Part shown: positions 44,299 to 53,205 of the stretch, in pieces
Position numbering within the stretch: position 1 is the first letter of the stretch
Layout of the letters: each line of letters begins with the position of its first letter
Assembly (NCBI RefSeq): GCF_039831995.1
Contig: NZ_JBDOIO010000005.1
Location: 1 to 64,000, forward strand
Direction: 5' to 3'
DNA length: 64,000 bases
DNA from: Paenibacillus pabuli
Lineage (GTDB): Bacteria > Bacillota > Bacilli > Paenibacillales > Paenibacillaceae
Position numbers and translations under genes: made by a program
Notes under the pieces: model-generated
Database searches by the model: none
What the model was told of the DNA's origin: nothing
Seen by the model: only the letters and a program-made list of their open reading frames with translations

Positions 44299-44606
44299 CT
44301 TAAACTCACCCCTCAATGTCTACTCACTTTAAAAATTTCGTTGCGAACCTCTGTTTGTAACCTTATAATGGTACACATACAGAGCAATGCAATGCATCCA
44401 CAAATAAAGAAAAGCCCTTACTCGAATGTCGTTCGAAAAAAGAGCAACTTTGATCGGCGGATGTCTTCCAAAATCATACTTATCCCCAGTTTGCCCAAAA
44501 TGTACATATTATACGCCAAACGTAGGCATAATAAGCCCGTTCGGCGTAAAAAAAGGTTGACATTTTTAGTTAGCTAAAGCCAAGTAGGGCATCTTAATAC
44601 TGACAT
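44299..44606 (-). promoter_or_regulatory. rpoB leader with a 13-bp interrupted hairpin
   Basis: The leader has no gene. In transcript sense ACGCCGAACG (then GGC) pairs with (GCC then TA) CGTTTGGCGT at 44513-44547, one G-U pair, around a TTATTAT loop. No T tract follows the hairpin in the sense of transcription. A weaker TCGAA/TTCGA stem lies around 44428-44442. Confidence 0.5.
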
Positions 44607-44612
44607 TTTACA

Positions 44613-44641
44613 ATAATACCACGACCTGAATTTCAAGTCAA
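44613..44641 (-). promoter_or_regulatory. Sigma-A promoter of rpoB-rpoC
   Basis: TTGACT (44636-44641) and TATTAT (44613-44618) with a 17-base spacer, just downstream of ybxB. The predicted start is near 44606. Confidence 0.75.
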
Positions 44642-44691
44642 TAGTCCTATTGCAAAAAAAATACTCCCCTGCTTACTTTACAAATCGGAAA

Positions 44692-45309
44692 TCAGCCTTC
44701 GGACGAATCCTCCGTTTTCACCGCTTTGAAAATCCGGTAGCCTTTATCTTTCGTCACTTCTTCCACTCTGCCAAACAAGGATTCCAGCTTCGCTTTTGCC
44801 GAAGGAGCTCCCTGCTTTTTCTGAATGACTATCCACAACGAACCGCCTACCTTCAAATGCCGATGTGCCTGCTCAAAAATAGTATGAACGGTTTCCTTCC
44901 CTGCTCGAATCGGCGGGTTGGTTAGTACTGCGTCAAAGTCGCTCTTGTTCACTTCAGAAAGTAGATTACTTTGCATTACCGTTACATTCGTAATACCATT
45001 TGCTTTTGCATTTTCTCTGGAAAGCTCAACCGCTCTCTCGTTGATATCGATCATGGTGACATGTCCTTCGGGTACAAGCTTGGCTGCCGTAAGACCAATC
45101 GGTCCGTACCCGCAACCCACATCCAGAACATGAGCTCCAGCAGTTAACTCTATTGCATCAATCAGCACTCTGCTGCCGTAATCGATTCCGTTTTTGGAAA
45201 ATACACCTGCATCGGTAACGAATCGCAATTTCCATCCACGAAGCTCCGCTTCAGTTGCCCGTCTGTCATGTGCGACCTGCGGTTTGTCCGAATAATAATG
45301 ATTGGACAT
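44692..45309 (-). CDS. RsmC-like class I methyltransferase, YbxB
   Basis: A 205-residue SAM-dependent methyltransferase. Motif I is VLDVGCGYGPIG (61-72). The acidic loop VTMIDINERAVEL and the N-methyltransferase motif LTNPPIRAGK follow. It matches single-domain RsmC-like enzymes that methylate guanine N2 in rRNA, but the target is not proven. B. subtilis ybxB occupies the same place between rplL and rpoB. The ATG at 45309 matches the family. A GTG at 45321 in the same frame is an alternative. Confidence 0.85.
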   Translation of the reverse strand: MSNHYYSDKPQVAHDRRATEAELRGWKLRFVTDAGVFSKNGIDYGSRVLIDAIELTAGAHVLDVGCGYGPIGLTAAKLVPEGHVTMIDINERAVELSRENAKANGITNVTVMQSNLLSEVNKSDFDAVLTNPPIRAGKETVHTIFEQAHRHLKVGGSLWIVIQKKQGAPSAKAKLESLFGRVEEVTKDKGYRIFKAVKTEDSSEG

Positions 45310-45340
45310 GTCCTCACTCACTTTCCATATACAATTACAG

Positions 45341-45376
45341 CAACAAACCCCTTGATATAAGTCAAGGGGTTTGTTG
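45341..45376 (-). terminator. Terminator-like hairpin after rplL
   Basis: A 15-bp perfect inverted repeat around CTTATA. The CCCCTTGA/TCAAGGGG core is followed by TTTGTTG in transcript sense, and the plus-strand version is followed by TTTTGTTC. It may act in both directions, and some read-through to ybxB is likely. Confidence 0.65.
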
Positions 45377-45405
45377 TTTTGTTCATTTAGCTTATATAAG
45401 CCAAA

Positions 45406-45768
45406 TTATTTAACTTCGATTGTAGCGCCTGCTTCTTCCAATTTAGCTTTGATGGACTCAGCTTCTTCTTTGCTAACTTTTTCTTTCAATGCTTTTGGAG
45501 CATTGTCAACTACTTCTTTAGCTTCTTTCAGGCCAAGACCTGTGATTTCACGAACTGCTTTGATAACGTTGATTTTGGAAGCGCCAGCGCTTGCCAAGAT
45601 TACGTCGAACTCGGATTGCTCAGCTTCAGCAGCAGCAGCACCGCCACCTGCAACAGCTACTGGAGCTGCAGCAGTTACGCCGAATTCTTCTTCGATTGCT
45701 TTAACAAGATCGTTCAGTTCCAGTACAGTCATGCCTTTGATTGCTTCCAAGATTTGCTCTTTACTCAT
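45406..45768 (-). CDS. rplL: 50S ribosomal protein L7/L12
   Basis: 120 residues. An N-terminal dimerisation domain ([20 protein letters not shown]) and Ala-rich hinge ([18 protein letters not shown]) precede the factor-binding C-terminal domain ([19 protein letters not shown]). It forms the flexible stalk with L10 and recruits translational GTPases. Confidence 0.98.
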   Translation of the reverse strand: MSKEQILEAIKGMTVLELNDLVKAIEEEFGVTAAAPVAVAGGGAAAAEAEQSEFDVILASAGASKINVIKAVREITGLGLKEAKEVVDNAPKALKEKVSKEEAESIKAKLEEAGATIEVK

Positions 45769-45840
45769 GATTGAACCTCCATATATAATTTTATTTTTTT
45801 GTAATTCAACGCCGCCTAAGCAGCTATCAGATCAAGTAGC

Positions 45841-46344
45841 TTACGCGCCTTGTTCTTCTTTGTCCGCAACAGCTTTAACCGCAAGCGCGAAGTTGCGCAC
45901 TGGCGCTTGAAGCACGCTGAGGAGCATGGAGAGGAGACCTTCGCGGGATGGCAGTTCTGCCAATGCCTTAACTTCTTCTACTCCGATTACACGACCTTCA
46001 ACAACTGCACCTTTCAATTCCAGTGCGTCGTTCTTTTTAGCGAAGTCGTTCAGAATTTTGGCTGGAGCCACAGCATCTTCGGCGCTGAATGCAATTGCAG
46101 TAGGACCTGTAAGAACGCTATCGAGTTCTGTCAGTTCTGCTGCAGCAGTCGCACGGCGAAGCAATGTGTTTTTCAGCACTTGGAATTCAATTCCGGCTTC
46201 ACGAAGCTGCTTACGCAGCTCAGTTACTTGGGCAACGTTCAGACCGCGATAGTCAACAACAACTGTCGTAGCGCTCTCGCGCAATTTTGCTGTTACTGCA
46301 TCAACGGACTCTTGTTTTGCTTGAATCACTTTTGCGTTTGCCAA
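45841..46344 (-). CDS. rplJ: 50S ribosomal protein L10
   Basis: 167 residues starting (M)[21 protein letters not shown]10 anchors L7/L12 dimers and autoregulates through the leader upstream. The start is TTG at 46344, seven bases after AGGAGG. The GTG at 46353 overlaps the binding site. Confidence 0.96.
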   Translation of the reverse strand: MANAKVIQAKQESVDAVTAKLRESATTVVVDYRGLNVAQVTELRKQLREAGIEFQVLKNTLLRRATAAAELTELDSVLTGPTAIAFSAEDAVAPAKILNDFAKKNDALELKGAVVEGRVIGVEEVKALAELPSREGLLSMLLSVLQAPVRNFALAVKAVADKEEQGA

Positions 46345-46364
46345 ACTGTACACCTCCTGATCAA

Positions 46365-46541
46365 ATTTATCCCATTAAGAAAAGCCTCCGTAGAATCACG
46401 AAGGCTTGATATATACTCATAATCGATTTGCATCGTTCTAAGTTCTATAATCACACCTCGGTAGGAAATTAAGCCTGATGGCACCTACTGTCTACGGCAA
46501 GCATATTCAAATGTCAACGGTCAGTCACTCGGACTCACAAC
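46365..46541 (-). ncRNA. L10 leader (rplJ autoregulatory leader)
   Basis: The transcribed leader contains GCCGTAGACAGTAGGTGCC, then TTAATTTCCTACCGAGGTGTG, then an attenuator hairpin at 46377-46406 (AGCCTTCG/CGGAGGCT followed by TTTTCTT). This sequence signature and position match the known L10 leader of Firmicutes (Rfam L10_leader). Binding of the L10(L12)4 complex favours termination and limits rplJL expression. Confidence 0.85.
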
Positions 46542-46547
46542 TCTTAT

Positions 46548-46576
46548 ATCATATCAAAACAGAACAAGTCTGTCAA
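46548..46576 (-). promoter_or_regulatory. Sigma-A promoter of rplJ-rplL
   Basis: Perfect TTGACA (46571-46576) and TATGAT (46548-46553), 17 bases apart, just after the rplA stop. A second TTGACA further in the leader lacks a good -10. Confidence 0.8.
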
Positions 46577-46582
46577 CAGATA

Positions 46583-47275
46583 TTATCTAAAAGCTGCTGC
46601 GTTCACGCGTGCGCCAGGGCCCATCGTGGAAGAAAGAGAAACATTCTTCAGATAAACACCTTTTGCTGCCGCCGGTTTAGCACGGTTCAGAGCGTCCATG
46701 AGAGCTTTCAAGTTCTCGTTCAGTTGCTCTGCAGAGAAAGATGCTTTACCGATCGGTGCATGAATTTGACCTGCACGATCCAGACGATATTCGATTTTAC
46801 CGGCTTTAATTTCTTGAACAGCCTTGGATACATCGAAAGTTACCGTTCCGGCTTTAGGGTTAGGCATCAGACCTTTACCGCCGAGCAGTCGGCCCAATTT
46901 ACCTACTTCACTCATCATATCCGGTGTCGCTACGCAGACGTCGAATTCGAACCAGCCTTGTTGGATTTTGTTGATCATGTCTGCATCACCAACATAGTCC
47001 GCGCCAGCCGCTTCCGCTTCTTTCGCTTTGTCACCTTTTGCAAATACCAATACGCGTTGTGTTTTACCTGTGCCGTGTGGCAAGACAACTACACCACGTA
47101 CAGCCTGGTCTTGCTTACGTGGGTCAACGCCCAAGCGTACTGCTGCTTCGATTGTTTCATCGAATTTTGCAGTGGCTGCCTTTTTCACAAGCTCTACAGC
47201 TTCTGAAGGCTCGTAAGTTGCTTCGCTGTCGATCAGCTTAGCAGCTTCCAGGTATTTTTTACCGTGTTTAGCCAT
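46583..47275 (-). CDS. rplA: 50S ribosomal protein L1
   Basis: 230 residues, [20 protein letters not shown], with the RNA-binding loop [21 protein letters not shown]1 forms the mobile stalk over the E site and can repress its own operon. The ATG at 47275 follows AAAGGAGG. The in-frame extension to 47317 is not supported. A CCGGCC/GGCCGG hairpin lies in the 95-base gap to rplK. Confidence 0.97.
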   Translation of the reverse strand: MAKHGKKYLEAAKLIDSEATYEPSEAVELVKKAATAKFDETIEAAVRLGVDPRKQDQAVRGVVVLPHGTGKTQRVLVFAKGDKAKEAEAAGADYVGDADMINKIQQGWFEFDVCVATPDMMSEVGKLGRLLGGKGLMPNPKAGTVTFDVSKAVQEIKAGKIEYRLDRAGQIHAPIGKASFSAEQLNENLKALMDALNRAKPAAAKGVYLKNVSLSSTMGPGARVNAAAFR

Positions 47276-47370
47276 GTTATATTCCTCCTTTGTGGTTTTA
47301 GCGGATATACCTCCCACATCAACCGGCCGCGAATCGGCCGGCTTTACGAAGCCATGTTTCAGATGAAAAA

Positions 47371-47796
47371 TTAGTCTTCGATGGTGATACCCATGCTACG
47401 GGCAGTACCTTCGACCATACGCATTGCGGACTCAACGCTCGCTGCATTCAGGTCAGGCATTTTTTGTTCTGCGATTTGACGTACCGCATCACGTTTAACG
47501 GTAGCAACTTTTTTCTTGTTCGGTTCGCCGGATCCTTTTTCCACTTTAGCTGCCACTTTCAACAGAACTGCTGCTGGTGGAGTTTTAGTGATGAATGTAA
47601 AGGAACGGTCCTCGAATACTGTGATTTCAACAGGAATAATCAATCCCGCTTGATCGGCTGTACGAGCGTTGAATTCTTTACAGAATGCCATGATGTTGAC
47701 ACCTGCTTGACCCAAAGCTGGACCTACCGGAGGCGCTGGATTCGCTTTACCTGCTGGAATTTGCAGTTTTACCATTTTGATTACCTTTTTTGCCAT
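47371..47796 (-). CDS. rplK: 50S ribosomal protein L11
   Basis: 141 residues, with the Pro-rich N-terminal domain ([20 protein letters not shown]) that binds thiostrepton and RelA, and the C-terminal domain that grips the GTPase-associated centre of 23S. The ATG at 47796 lies eight bases after AAGGAGG. The GTG-initiated longer frame overlaps that site. Confidence 0.97.
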   Translation of the reverse strand: MAKKVIKMVKLQIPAGKANPAPPVGPALGQAGVNIMAFCKEFNARTADQAGLIIPVEITVFEDRSFTFITKTPPAAVLLKVAAKVEKGSGEPNKKKVATVKRDAVRQIAEQKMPDLNAASVESAMRMVEGTARSMGITIED

Positions 47797-47864
47797 GATT
47801 GACACCTCCTTGCAAAATAGTGGTTAACGAACCTTTCGGTCCTCCCACAAGAAACTTGAAGAGA

Positions 47865-48398
47865 CTATATCTTCTCCACTTGTGTATATTCCAACTCAAG
47901 CGGCGTTTCCCGTCCAAACATGTTCACATGCACTTTCAACTTGCTTTTGTCTACCAAGATTTCTTCCACGGAGCCCACAAAATTCGCAAAAGGACCAACT
48001 TTAATTCGTACGGATTCCTTAATGTCGAATTCAATTTTCGGCTTCGGCTCAACCATGCCCATATGCTTCAGAATTTGTTCCACTTCTTCAGGCAACAGAG
48101 CGGTTGGTTTGGACCCGGAACCTGTCGAACCGACAAATCCCGTAACACCCGGTGTATTGCGAACAACATACCAAGAGTCATCCGTTTGGATCATTTCCAC
48201 CAAGACATAACCGGGGTAAACTTTACGCATAACGGTCTTTTTCTTACCGTCCTTGTTTACCACTTCTTCTTCCATAGGAACAAGAACGCGGAATATCTTG
48301 TCTTCCATGCCCATGGACTCTACGCGTTTTTCCAAATTGGCTTTGACCTTATTCTCATACCCTGAGTAGGTATGAACGACGTACCATCTTTTTTCCAT
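47865..48398 (-). CDS. nusG: Transcription elongation and antitermination factor NusG
   Basis: 177 residues. The N-terminal NGN domain (about 1-115; EKRWYVVHTYSGYENKVKAN, VYPGYVLVEM, NTPGVTGFVG) binds the polymerase clamp. The C-terminal KOW domain (about 125-177, KVGPFANFVGSVEEIL) contacts S10 or other partners. It lies 22 bases after secE. Confidence 0.98.
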   Translation of the reverse strand: MEKRWYVVHTYSGYENKVKANLEKRVESMGMEDKIFRVLVPMEEEVVNKDGKKKTVMRKVYPGYVLVEMIQTDDSWYVVRNTPGVTGFVGSTGSGSKPTALLPEEVEQILKHMGMVEPKPKIEFDIKESVRIKVGPFANFVGSVEEILVDKSKLKVHVNMFGRETPLELEYTQVEKI

Positions 48399-48420
48399 AT
48401 CAAGCCACCTGGGACCCTTC

Positions 48421-48612
48421 TTAAATAATCGCTTCGATCACAGCGGAGATGCCGATATCAACGACCCAAAAAAACAGCGTCATAACCACAACAGTACCAA
48501 GAACGATCAATGTGTAGTTGGTCAGCTCTTTACGATTAGGCCAGCGAACTTTTTTAAGTTCAGCCCAGCTTTCTGAGAAAAAGGAAATCAGAGATTTGAA
48601 ACTACGTTTCAC
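48421..48612 (-). CDS. secE: Protein translocase subunit SecE
   Basis: 63 residues, the short Gram-positive form with one membrane segment (about 35-58) and an amphipathic helix (SFFSESWAELKKVRWPNRKE). It clamps SecY. Translation likely starts at GTG 48612, ten bases after GGGAGG. The in-frame TTG at 48630 overlaps the site. Confidence 0.95.
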   Translation of the reverse strand: MKRSFKSLISFFSESWAELKKVRWPNRKELTNYTLIVLGTVVVMTLFFWVVDIGISAVIEAII

Positions 48613-48633
48613 GCCGACTACACCTCCCAAAAA

Positions 48634-48783
48634 CTATCTGGTTTCGCGATGAGAAGTCTGCTCGTTACAAAACTTGCAAAATTTCTTCATCTCCATGCGG
48701 TCGGGGTGATTACGCTTGTTTTTTGTCGTAGTGTAATTTCTTTGTTTGCAGTTTGTACAAGCCAAAGTAATAATTACCCGCAT
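48634..48783 (-). CDS. rpmGB: 50S ribosomal protein L33, zinc-binding
   Basis: 49 residues, [20 protein letters not shown]. Zinc ligands are Cys9, Cys12, Cys36 and Cys39. The ATG lies eight bases after GGGAGG. It precedes secE by 21 bases, as in B. subtilis (rpmGB-secE-nusG). Confidence 0.95.
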   Translation of the reverse strand: MRVIITLACTNCKQRNYTTTKNKRNHPDRMEMKKFCKFCNEQTSHRETR

Positions 48784-49039
48784 GATGTACACCTCCCGAA
48801 GACTTCCACTTTAAAGGAGAGTCTCTAAATTGATCCTAAAAAAAAGCCGCGAATTTAGGCCTACCTAAAACACTTTATCATAAGGGTATAACCATGTCAA
48901 TGAAAGAATAGCCTTTCATCACTGGTAAAAGTTCCGTACAAAAAGGGTGCAGTTCGTGCGTCTCTGATTTTTTCTCTTCTCCTGCTTGGACCAAGCGATT
49001 ACTAGTATTATCAATCTTTTGACTTATAAACTTAAAGCA
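48784..49039 (-). other. sigH-rpmGB intergenic region
   Basis: It contains the rpmGB promoter at 48872-48900 and a weak AGGCC/GGCTT hairpin followed by nine Ts at about 48839-48861, near the predicted transcription start. No gene was seen. Confidence 0.6.
48872..48900 (-). promoter_or_regulatory. Sigma-A promoter of rpmGB-secE-nusG-rplKA
   Basis: Perfect TTGACA (48895-48900) and TAAAGT (48872-48877), 17 bases apart. GATAAA at 15 bases is an alternative -10. Confidence 0.65.
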
Positions 49040-49068
49040 GCAAAAAAAGACTCAAACTCCGAGCCTTT
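49040..49068 (-). terminator. Terminator of sigH
   Basis: AAGGCTC pairs with GAGTCTT (one G-U pair) and is followed by a run of seven Ts in transcript sense, 20 bases after the sigH stop. Confidence 0.75.
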
Positions 49069-49088
49069 TCCTTCAACGACAACATTGT

Positions 49089-49733
49089 TCAATTATCTCG
49101 CACTTCCAGGTACTTTTCAAGTTTGCGCTTAACGCGCTGCAGTGCATTATCAATGGACTTCACATGTCGGTCCAAATCTACTGCTATCTCTTGATAAGAT
49201 CTCCCGTCCAAATACAACATCAATACTTTTCGTTCCAAGTCACTTAGAATCTCCGACATCTTATCTTCCAGGCCCACAAACTCTTCCTGATTAATGATAA
49301 GCTCTTCCGGATCACTGACCTGGGTTCCACAAATCACATCGAGTAACGTACGATCGGATTCTTCATCATAAATGGGCTTGTCCAACGATACATAGGAATT
49401 AAGCGGAATATGTTTCTGACGTGTTGCCGTCTTGATTGCCGTAATAATCTGTCTGGTGATACACAGCTCGGCAAAAGCTTTGAACGAAGCCAGCTTGTCT
49501 CCTTTGAAATCCCGAATGGATTTGTAGAGACCAATCATTCCTTCCTGAATGATATCTTCCCGGTCTGCCCCAATCAGAAAATAAGATCTTGCCTTGGCGC
49601 GTACAAAGTTGCGATATTTGTTAATCAAAAACTCCAGCGCTTCGCTCTCACCTTCACGGACCGCTTCGACAATGTCTTCGTCACTTTGGTAATCATACTT
49701 AGATAACATGATATCTTTGAGGTCGACACTCAC
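49089..49733 (-). CDS. sigH: RNA polymerase sigma factor SigH (sporulation, transition state)
   Basis: 214 residues. Region 2 (FVRAKARSYFLIGADREDII, then IQEGMIGLYKSIRDF) is nearly identical to B. subtilis sigma-H. Region 4 (LSDLERKVLMLYLDGRSYQE) binds the -35 element. SigH transcribes early sporulation genes such as spo0A, spoIIA and kinA. The start is GTG at 49733, seven bases after GGAGGG. TTG at 49739 is an alternative. It has its own promoter. Confidence 0.95.
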   Translation of the reverse strand: MSVDLKDIMLSKYDYQSDEDIVEAVREGESEALEFLINKYRNFVRAKARSYFLIGADREDIIQEGMIGLYKSIRDFKGDKLASFKAFAELCITRQIITAIKTATRQKHIPLNSYVSLDKPIYDEESDRTLLDVICGTQVSDPEELIINQEEFVGLEDKMSEILSDLERKVLMLYLDGRSYQEIAVDLDRHVKSIDNALQRVKRKLEKYLEVRDN

Positions 49734-49795
49734 AGACAATCCCTCCGGCTGCAACGCAAGGTACACCGTTACTCTACTCTATGAAATATACGATC

Positions 49796-49825
49796 AGTAT
49801 ATATGATGGTACCTCACACCGTCAA
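49796..49825 (-). promoter_or_regulatory. Sigma-A promoter of sigH
   Basis: TTGACG (49820-49825) and TATACT (49796-49801), 18 bases apart. AbrB control is known in B. subtilis. I saw no clear operator. Confidence 0.6.
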
Positions 49826-49904
49826 CCACGCTATCCCTAAAAAAGAACATGAATAACATAATTGTCAAGACTTTCAAGATTGAAATATTTGTAAAATAGC
49901 TCTC

Positions 49905-50426
49905 CTATTCACGACGCCAGCGCTCGAATTGCTTCAAAACATCCGGGCTAAGCTTGGCTCCGAGTGTATTGCGTGTGGACTTGGCCTGATCCTCCTCCAG
50001 ACGTTTCTTCAATTCTTTCTCATTCTGCTCTACTTCGATCAGCAGTTCCCTGGCAGATACACGTAATGCTCCCTGTCCAAAAATGACATGTTGTTCTACC
50101 ATATCACTTGTAGCTACATAGATTTGGCGTCTCCGCGAGCTTAGTTCCCGTACGAGTCTCTCAATGCATTCGTCAGCCGTCTCTTTTTCCTTGGTAAAAT
50201 AAATCTGTACTTTGCTCTGTGTGTATGTTTTACCAAGTCCGGGTACGAGATAGGCATCAAAAACAACGATGACCTTGCGACCGGAGAATGCCTGATAGTC
50301 GGCCAGGCGGAAGAGAAGACGATTCCGCGCCTCCTCGAGCCCGCTCTCTGCCAATCTGGTCAGTTCTGGCCAGTCGCCAATCATGTTATACCCGTCTACC
50401 AGAAGCACATCCCGGGAATCAGCCAT
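49905..50426 (-). CDS. rae1: Ribosome-dependent mRNA endonuclease Rae1 (YacP), NYN domain
   Basis: A 173-residue NYN/PIN-like nuclease (VLLVDGYNMIGDW with Asp11; VVFDAYLVPG; ADECIERLV; VATSDMVEQH). B. subtilis Rae1 (YacP) enters the ribosomal A site and cuts certain mRNAs. A Lys/Glu-rich C-terminal helix (about 135-173) is present. It starts five bases after rlmB, an arrangement conserved in Firmicutes. Confidence 0.9.
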   Translation of the reverse strand: MADSRDVLLVDGYNMIGDWPELTRLAESGLEEARNRLLFRLADYQAFSGRKVIVVFDAYLVPGLGKTYTQSKVQIYFTKEKETADECIERLVRELSSRRRQIYVATSDMVEQHVIFGQGALRVSARELLIEVEQNEKELKKRLEEDQAKSTRNTLGAKLSPDVLKQFERWRRE

Positions 50427-50431
50427 ACCAT

Positions 50432-51178
50432 CTATCCCTGTGCTTGGCGCGAACGGAGCACTTCGTACATGACAACACCCGCCGCCACGGAAGCATTCAG
50501 GGAGTTAATCTGCCCCTGCATCGGCAATTTGACCAGTACATCGCACTTCTCACGAATAAGTCGGCCCATCCCCTTGTTTTCGTTCCCGATAACCAACGCT
50601 ACCGGCCCTGTGAATACGCCATTGCCAAATACCGCCTCACTTGCGGTCACATCTGTACCCACAACCCACACGCCCTCTTCTTTGAGACGATCAATCGTCT
50701 GAGCCAGGTTGCTGACACGAGCAACCGGTACATATTCAGCCGCACCTGCTGAAGTTTTTGACACCGTTACGGTTACTGACGCTGAACGCCGCTTAGGGAC
50801 AATGACACCGTGGGCACCCGTACAGTCAGCTGTCCGCAGGATGGAGCCCAGGTTATGAGGATCTTCAATTTCATCCAGCAAAATTAAAAACGGATGCTCA
50901 TTCTTTGATTTTGCCGCTTCCAAAATATCCTCTACCTCAGCATAAGCATACGGAGCTGCCTGCGCGACAACCCCCTGATGCTGAATGCCTGGCACGGTTT
51001 GATCCAGTTTGCGCTTGTCCACATGCTGAATCACGATACCGAGTTTTTTGGCTTCCGCGATAATCGGTTGAGTCGAGTGTTTCTGTGCTGTATCCGCGAT
51101 CCATATTTTGTTGATGGTCCGGCCTGAACGCAGCGCCTCCGTGACGGAGTGCTTGCCAGCAATCCATTCTTCTTCCAT
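50432..51178 (-). CDS. rlmB: 23S rRNA (guanosine(2251)-2'-O)-methyltransferase RlmB
   Basis: 248 residues, SPOUT superfamily. An N-terminal substrate-binding domain (about 1-75, IAGKHSVTEALRSGRTINKI) is followed by the knotted methyltransferase (ILLDEIEDPHNLGSILRTAD, ALVIGNENKGMGRLIREKCD, LPMQGQINSLNASVAAGVVM). It methylates G2251 of the P loop. The ATG at 51178 follows AGAGGA. An extended frame to 51235 is less likely. Confidence 0.93.
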   Translation of the reverse strand: MEEEWIAGKHSVTEALRSGRTINKIWIADTAQKHSTQPIIAEAKKLGIVIQHVDKRKLDQTVPGIQHQGVVAQAAPYAYAEVEDILEAAKSKNEHPFLILLDEIEDPHNLGSILRTADCTGAHGVIVPKRRSASVTVTVSKTSAGAAEYVPVARVSNLAQTIDRLKEEGVWVVGTDVTASEAVFGNGVFTGPVALVIGNENKGMGRLIREKCDVLVKLPMQGQINSLNASVAAGVVMYEVLRSRQAQG

Positions 51179-51256
51179 ATTGATTCGGTCCTCTCTATTA
51201 CGCCCTGTATATACCTCCTTGTTGGCTTGTACCACAGGAGCGACTAAATTGTTTTT

Positions 51257-51793
51257 TTATTTTTGGGTTGGTGACGGCGAATGATGTTCTGCATGTTCGA
51301 TTCCCTGTGTAATCAGATGGATCATACGGTCATGCCGACCACTACTGTACAGGTAACCAACAAGACACTCCAGAGCAGTGGCATGTCTGTATTCCAGCAC
51401 ATCCGCATTCTTGGGAATACTGCCGGACTTGGCATTCCGCCCCTGTCTTACTATGTCTCGCTCTTCTTCCGTCAATTGCTCCTCGATCCCTGTAAGGATT
51501 CGACTCTGCGCCTTGGCTGATACAAGACCTGTTGCACTGCGGTGCAAGTGATTCGGACGCATATTGGCCTTGGACAACAGATACTGCCTTACAGCTACCT
51601 CATACACTGCATCACCGATATAGGCGAGTGCAATCGGAGGAATCAATCTTGCAGGCCGGGAAGGCGGGTACGGAAACCACCCTCCCTGTGTCACAACCTC
51701 TGCCTGCTCTTCAGCCGACCGTTCCTCCTGCTCAGACTGATCGACAGAATCAGACAAATTTTTCAATTGATCCTCGTTCATTTGCGCCGCCAT
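51257..51793 (-). CDS. mrnC: Mini-ribonuclease 3 (MrnC)
   Basis: 178 residues. It has a lone RNase III catalytic domain, without the dsRNA-binding domain, for 23S rRNA maturation. The catalytic acids lie in ALAYIGDAVYEVAVRQYLL (Asp61, Glu65). A second motif is ALECLVGYLYSSG. An N-terminal extension of about 45 residues, rich in Glu and Gln, makes it longer than B. subtilis MrnC (about 143). The start at 51793 (AAGGG, five bases) overlaps the end of cysS. An internal ATG at 51781 forms ATGA with the cysS stop. Confidence 0.92.
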   Translation of the reverse strand: MAAQMNEDQLKNLSDSVDQSEQEERSAEEQAEVVTQGGWFPYPPSRPARLIPPIALAYIGDAVYEVAVRQYLLSKANMRPNHLHRSATGLVSAKAQSRILTGIEEQLTEEERDIVRQGRNAKSGSIPKNADVLEYRHATALECLVGYLYSSGRHDRMIHLITQGIEHAEHHSPSPTQK

Positions 51794-53178
51794 CTCATCC
51801 CTTGAGCCGTATCTTCAAGCAGTATGCCCTGCGCTGACAATTCGTCTCTAATTTCATCGGCTCTTGCCCAGTTTTTGGACTTGCGCGCTTCCGTACGCTC
51901 TTCGATCAGGCGTTCAATTTCTTCATCCAGCAGTTCTGGTTCTGCTTCCGTATAAATGCGAAGTACCGCATTCAACTCACCAAACAGCTCAAGCAATGCA
52001 CGTATTTCCGCAGCATTTACGACTTCCTTTTGCAGCAACTGGTTTGCTTCGGCTGCCCATTCAAACAATGCGGTAATTGCATCCGGCGTATTGAAGTCAT
52101 CTTGCATTTTCTCATGATACTGCTGACGGATCTGCTCCAGTCTGGCAGCAAACTCTGCTGTAATGTCTCGGTCTACCGTTACCGCCTGCAAACGATGCTT
52201 CAGATTGCCGACTGCATTTGCGATCCGATCCACACTGTTTTGTGCCTGCTCCATGGTATCTTCGGTAAAGTTAAGCGGATTGCGGTAATGTGTCGACAAC
52301 ATGAAATAACGAATGGCTTCACGTTTGTATTGGGTTCGAAGGTCTTTTACTAGCACTCCGTTACCGAGTGATTTCGACATTTTTTCGTTATCGATGCGGA
52401 TAAATCCGTTATGCATCCAGTAGTTGGCGAGTGGTTTGCCTGTCAGCACCTCGGATTGTGCACATTCGCACTCATGGTGGGGAAACTGCAAATCCTGTCC
52501 GCCTCCATGGATATCGAGCGTATCTCCCAGGTATTCACGCGCCATGGCAGAGCATTCGATATGCCAGCCCGGACGCCCATTGCCCCAAGGACTGGACCAA
52601 TAGATTTCTCCCGGTTTAGCCGCTTTCCAGAGCACGAAATCTTCCGGATGTTCTTTGCGCTCATCTACACCAATCCGGATACCGAACTGCAATTCCTGCA
52701 GGTTCTGCTTCGACAGCTTGCCGTACTCCTCGAATTTGCCTGTGCGGTAATACACGTCGCCACCATTTTCGTAGGCAAAGCCCTTTTCAACCAACTCACG
52801 GATAAAATCGATAATGAGCGGCATATTCTCGGTAACTCTCGGATTGCTGCTGGCTTTGGGAATCCCCAATCCCTCAAGATCCTCGTAATAAGCGGCAATA
52901 AACTTCTCGGCAACATGAGGGACGTCAGTACCCAGCTGTTCCGCTTTGCGAATCAATTTATCGTCAACGTCCGTGAAGTTCACAACGTAGTTTACTTCAT
53001 GTCCTGTCTGTTCCAAGTAGCCGCGAACCGTGTCGAAAAAAATAACCGGACGTGCATTCCCGATATGAATGTAATCATATACTGTCGGTCCGCACACATA
53101 CATTTTTACCTTCCCCGGTTCTTGGGGAACGAAATTTTCTTTGGTACGACTCATCGTATTATAAATTTGAAGCGTCAT
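51778..53178 (-). CDS. cysS: Cysteinyl-tRNA synthetase
   Basis: 466 residues, class I. Zinc-binding Cys29 precedes the HIGN motif (38-41). The remaining zinc ligands lie in WHIECSAMA and HHECECAQSE. KMSKS is at about 266-270 (DNEKMSKSLGNG). The C-terminal anticodon-binding region follows. The ATG at 53178 is eight bases after AAAGGA. It is governed with cysE by the upstream cysteine T-box and overlaps mrnC. Confidence 0.97.
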   Translation of the reverse strand: MTLQIYNTMSRTKENFVPQEPGKVKMYVCGPTVYDYIHIGNARPVIFFDTVRGYLEQTGHEVNYVVNFTDVDDKLIRKAEQLGTDVPHVAEKFIAAYYEDLEGLGIPKASSNPRVTENMPLIIDFIRELVEKGFAYENGGDVYYRTGKFEEYGKLSKQNLQELQFGIRIGVDERKEHPEDFVLWKAAKPGEIYWSSPWGNGRPGWHIECSAMAREYLGDTLDIHGGGQDLQFPHHECECAQSEVLTGKPLANYWMHNGFIRIDNEKMSKSLGNGVLVKDLRTQYKREAIRYFMLSTHYRNPLNFTEDTMEQAQNSVDRIANAVGNLKHRLQAVTVDRDITAEFAARLEQIRQQYHEKMQDDFNTPDAITALFEWAAEANQLLQKEVVNAAEIRALLELFGELNAVLRIYTEAEPELLDEEIERLIEERTEARKSKNWARADEIRDELSAQGILLEDTAQGMRWRRK

Positions 53179-53205
53179 GGTCACTTTCCTTTCATTCATA
53201 CATCC

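Noticed and set aside
43264..44577. 437-residue plus-strand open frame
   Set aside because: Antisense to the 5' half of rpoB. No start signal and no recognisable domain.
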